Shown: in pieces, positions 61,567 to 64,000 of the stretch
Layout: the number at the start of each line of letters is the position of its first letter
Numbering within the stretch: position 1 is the stretch's first letter
Source of the DNA: Candidatus Melainabacteria bacterium
Lineage (GTDB): Bacteria; Cyanobacteriota; Vampirovibrionia; Obscuribacterales; Obscuribacteraceae
Reading direction: 5' to 3'
Assembly (NCBI GenBank): GCA_003963305.1
Contig: RXJR01000009.1
Span: 310,150 to 374,149, forward strand
Length of the DNA stretch: 64,000 nucleotides
Made by a program: the position numbers and the translations under genes
Notes under the pieces: generated by a model
Database searches by the model: none
What the model saw: the letters and a program-made list of their open reading frames with translations, nothing else
What the model was told of the DNA's origin: nothing

Positions 61567-61842
61567 ATGAAATCTATACCGAAGCGACTGGTGCCGATTA
61601 TATTACTGCTGGCAGCACTGATTGTCGGGCCGCTGACAAGCTGTCTGCTGCCCGCTCATGCCGAATCAGAGGCTAGCTCATCAGCTGGATCAGAGGCAGG
61701 GTTGGAGGCTGGCACGCCCGGGCGGGGGCGGAGAGGCGGACGAAGAGCTTACTGGCGACGCATGCGCGCTCAGGCGAACAAAGAGGCGCGTAAAGAGGAG
61801 CAGAAGTATCGTGCCACTCATTGGACGGGCGACCATCATTAG
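61567..61842 (+). CDS. Small exported basic protein
   Basis: The protein has 91 residues from the ATG at 61567 (GAGGTG upstream); a GTG three codons earlier is possible. The N-terminus is a signal peptide that may be cut after AHA; LTSC (lipobox-like) makes a lipoprotein possible. The mature part has a Ser/Ala/Glu stretch, then a very Arg-rich segment (GRGRRGGRRAYWRRMRAQ) and ends HWTGDHH. The positive charge suggests binding to polyanions, such as DNA, lipopolysaccharide or polyphosphate (inference). No family recognised. Confidence 0.65.
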   Translation: MKSIPKRLVPIILLLAALIVGPLTSCLLPAHAESEASSSAGSEAGLEAGTPGRGRRGGRRAYWRRMRAQANKEARKEEQKYRATHWTGDHH

Positions 61843-61854
61843 GTTTGCATCGCA

Positions 61855-63507
61855 TTAAATTATCTGGTGACTGACTATCGAAAGAGGCATGTCCGGTTCG
61901 ATGATGACGTTCTGACCGGCAGCTCTCATTCTGATAATTTCCGAAAGAAGCACGCTAATTCGGTCGTATGTCATGACGTCCAGATTTTGCCAGAGCTGCT
62001 CTTTCGCTGCATTTTTCAGTTCGAGGGAATCGTCTGAGTGTACGATTTCGCCACTGCGCACCTCTAGTCTGCGGATTTTTGATTTCTCCTGGAAAATTAT
62101 TCGTGAATTGAGAAGTCGTGTCAGAACTTTTCCGCGTAAATATGATTTGGCAATGCGTTTGAAGAGCCTGCCAAACTTCCCAGACACATCCTCGGGGGTG
62201 TATTCGACCAGTGAATCGTCTGAATCTTCGTCCTCGAGATCATCGTCGTCGGGTTCGCCTGTGTCCAGGGGATTTGTAGCTTCACCATTGGACTGCTGTG
62301 ACAGTCTGGCTGACTTACGGATAAATCTTATACAGAAAGCCATCAGATCTCGGGGAGTAGCAAGCAAAGTTGGATCGAGATTGTGCTCAGCGCAGAATAG
62401 TTCAAAGCCACTGGAAATTAGATCTGTGGGCACTTCATCGAAAAATATCAACGGGTCATCTTCACCCGTGGTAAGCCAGGTGTGTACACGCGTGAACTGT
62501 TCAAGAGCAAAGTGACCCGAAAATGGACCGATCGGGTGATCTATAGATTGTATGTAAGACATGGAGGATAAGTTTTCATCGAAAAAAGCCAGTTGCCGTT
62601 GCTTCCGCTTCAAGCTGTAGTTGTAAGGTGGGTCGTGTCTTTTTATCTCGTCCGTTTCCAGTATCGCTGCCTCTAGTGCTGAGCCGCATTCGATGTGGTC
62701 AATATTGTGCGTTTGAGTGAGCATCTCAAGCTTTCGTGGATCCTTATTGCGTTGTCCGCGAAAGTAGCTGTTGACTCGACTTTTCAATGATGTTGCCTTG
62801 CCTACATAGAGAATTTCACCCCTGGCGTTCATCATTTTGTATACGCCAGGTTTATCTGGTAGTGAAAGGCGCTTTTCGCTTTCGAGTGGGTATTGATATT
62901 TTGTGCGCTTGGTTTTTACCGGTTCCTTAAGCCAATCGCGGAGCTCCTCGACACTGTAGATGCCCTGTTTGGCGAGTTCGGCTACAAGTCCCTGCCAGAT
63001 TGAAAAAGTCATTTCGACGTGGTGAGAAGAGCGTTTCAATTCACAGTTTGATGCACCAAAGAAGCCACCAAGACCGCGTATTCCGCGTGTGGGTAGATTA
63101 GGAAACAGCCGTCTGGCAATTTGATACGTGCATATCAGATCAAGCGGAAACGGCTCGTCACCGTGCTTTTCAAAGAGTTCATGGAGAAAGGGCTTTTCAA
63201 ATGATGCATAATGCACCACTGCCGCATTTATTTGGTTTTCGGCACAATGTTTCTTCAGCGAGAAATATATTTCGCGTTCATGCACCGCATTGACCATCTC
63301 CTCATCTGATATTCCTGTAATTACCTGAATTCGAAATGGAATTTCCTTTTTGTCGGGTTGACTGACTAGTTTGCATTGAATCTTTCCCGGCTGCTGTTCG
63401 CTTGCGCTTGAGTCGCACCAGGCGATTTCAAGGATGCTGCCCAATACGGGATTTGCAGCTGTTGTCTGACAATCCAGAAACAAAAAGCGGTCACGCAATA
63501 GATTCAT
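61855..63507 (-). CDS. DnaQ-like exonuclease domain fused to a GIY-YIG nuclease domain
   Basis: The protein has 550 residues from the ATG at 63507. The N-terminal 190 residues resemble a DnaQ-type exonuclease (FLFLDCQTTAANP, VVHYASFEKPFL, SHHVEMTFSIW). The catalytic set is altered: DxE reads DCQ, and the later acidic positions are Glu and Thr, so exonuclease activity is doubtful. A GIY-YIG domain follows (about 215-300) with GVY, ILYVGKATSLKSRVNSYF, the catalytic Glu in AAILETDEI and the Asn in PPYN, as in UvrC/Cho. The rest has a strongly acidic stretch. The gene overlaps the helicase gene by 17 bases, so the two are translationally coupled. Confidence 0.88.
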   Translation of the reverse strand: MNLLRDRFLFLDCQTTAANPVLGSILEIAWCDSSASEQQPGKIQCKLVSQPDKKEIPFRIQVITGISDEEMVNAVHEREIYFSLKKHCAENQINAAVVHYASFEKPFLHELFEKHGDEPFPLDLICTYQIARRLFPNLPTRGIRGLGGFFGASNCELKRSSHHVEMTFSIWQGLVAELAKQGIYSVEELRDWLKEPVKTKRTKYQYPLESEKRLSLPDKPGVYKMMNARGEILYVGKATSLKSRVNSYFRGQRNKDPRKLEMLTQTHNIDHIECGSALEAAILETDEIKRHDPPYNYSLKRKQRQLAFFDENLSSMSYIQSIDHPIGPFSGHFALEQFTRVHTWLTTGEDDPLIFFDEVPTDLISSGFELFCAEHNLDPTLLATPRDLMAFCIRFIRKSARLSQQSNGEATNPLDTGEPDDDDLEDEDSDDSLVEYTPEDVSGKFGRLFKRIAKSYLRGKVLTRLLNSRIIFQEKSKIRRLEVRSGEIVHSDDSLELKNAAKEQLWQNLDVMTYDRISVLLSEIIRMRAAGQNVIIEPDMPLSIVSHQII

Positions 63508-64000
63508 GTGCTGGCTCAATTTGTTGCTCGCTTTCTTTCCAGAACTGTTGGATATCTGACAAAATGCTGCTCGAAACTAACTCGTTGACTGAAGTGTCGA
63601 ACCAGTCGTCTGGCATTGTGTCCACATAACTTGTTTCGACAAATCTTCTATCCATAAGCACTATCAAACCGCGATCGTTTTCTGAGCGAATTACTCTGCC
63701 TGCAGACTGGATTACCTTGGCCATTGCCGGATATGTATATGCATATTCGAAGCCAGAGCCGTAGTACTTTTCATAGTAACCGCGCAATAGTTCGCGTTCA
63801 AGATTGTAGTTCGGCAGGGCTGGTCCAACTATAATGGCGCCGATCACCGAATCTCCGGGATAGTCGACTCCTTCGGAAAAAACACCTCCCTGTACGGCGA
63901 AGATTAAAGTTGGCTCCTGTTGCGCTTTCAGCTGTTCGATGTAACGATTGACTTCGGTTGGGCGCATCTCAGGGGACTGTTTGATGAGAACAAATTTGTC
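63491..64000 (-). CDS. XPD/DinG-type DNA helicase, C-terminal part (gene runs off the window)
   Basis: The frame enters at the right window edge and ends at 63491, giving 169 C-terminal residues. It has motif V (AVQGGVFSEGVDYPGD), VGPALPN with a following REL, and motif VI (KVIQSAGRVIRSENDRG), as in the C-terminal helicase domain of XPD/Rad3/DinG superfamily-2 helicases. The N-terminal motor domain and any iron-sulfur domain are outside the window. It lies directly before the DnaQ-like/GIY-YIG gene and overlaps its start, pointing to a shared DNA repair task. Confidence 0.88.
   Translation of the reverse strand, partial: DKFVLIKQSPEMRPTEVNRYIEQLKAQQEPTLIFAVQGGVFSEGVDYPGDSVIGAIIVGPALPNYNLERELLRGYYEKYYGSGFEYAYTYPAMAKVIQSAGRVIRSENDRGLIVLMDRRFVETSYVDTMPDDWFDTSVNELVSSSILSDIQQFWKESEQQIEPAHESIA

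Overview
The window looks like chromosomal DNA of a free-living Gram-negative-type bacterium of roughly 50% G+C. My best inference is a non-photosynthetic relative of cyanobacteria (Vampirovibrionia/Melainabacteria, possibly the polyphosphate-accumulating Obscuribacterales). The support is indirect: many kinesin-light-chain-type TPR proteins with signal peptides, a TPR-CHAT protease, minC-minD-minE followed by rodA, a PPK2 polyphosphate kinase, a stand-alone Lon-N protein and KpsF/KdsD-type sugar-phosphate isomerase. There are no photosynthesis genes, no rRNA or tRNA that I can see, no insertion sequences, no CRISPR array and no phage genes. Genes lie on both strands in short units. Many neighbours converge with gaps of a few bases or overlaps of 4-8 bases, as in a compact core-type chromosome region.

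Layout. 1-7.2 kb: tail of an M16-type peptidase, a coiled-coil protein, an exported protein with 62-residue repeats, an unknown protein, and a 1403-residue exported TPR-CHAT protein. 7.3-13.3 kb: an SDR oxidoreductase with a TetR-type operator inside its promoter, a Rieske ferredoxin, a hybrid histidine kinase with a degenerate HPt domain, a small exported protein and a TPR-matrixin metalloprotease. 13.3-18.8 kb: a TPR protein, a large helical protein with a Ser-Glu/Asp linker, a four-repeat MshEN-like protein facing a degenerate GGDEF protein, and an AhpD-like protein. 19-24.9 kb: PBP4-type carboxypeptidase, thioesterase, rpiB, FMN reductase, and a peroxide-response pair (rubrerythrin and PerR, each with a PerR-like box in its promoter). 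25-31 kb: quinone oxidoreductase, KdsD-like isomerase, and a Ser/Thr kinase with a PQQ propeller. 31-36 kb: two adjacent YbaB/EbfC-like proteins (one fused to an unrecognised N-terminal domain), MarR, PPK2 and a UbiA prenyltransferase. 36-42 kb: a divergent two-component pair, then the division/elongation cluster minC-minD-minE-rodA. 42-51 kb: transporters, an SDR, meaB, nagA and several exported proteins. 51-64 kb: a second degenerate GGDEF protein, more TPR proteins, Lon-N, a KGG stress protein, dnaK, a CHASE3 histidine kinase, and a coupled DnaQ-like/GIY-YIG nuclease plus XPD/DinG-type helicase.

Themes. The envelope, secreted TPR proteins and signalling take much of the coding space. Three signalling proteins keep their family fold while losing catalytic residues (two GGDEF proteins, and the HPt/first receiver of a hybrid kinase), which suggests rewired binding roles. 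The least explained parts are the YbaB-fusion pair, the exported TPR-CHAT protein, the MshEN-repeat/GGDEF pair, the nuclease-helicase pair and several small exported repeat proteins. All functional names rest on motif reading alone; no database search was run.
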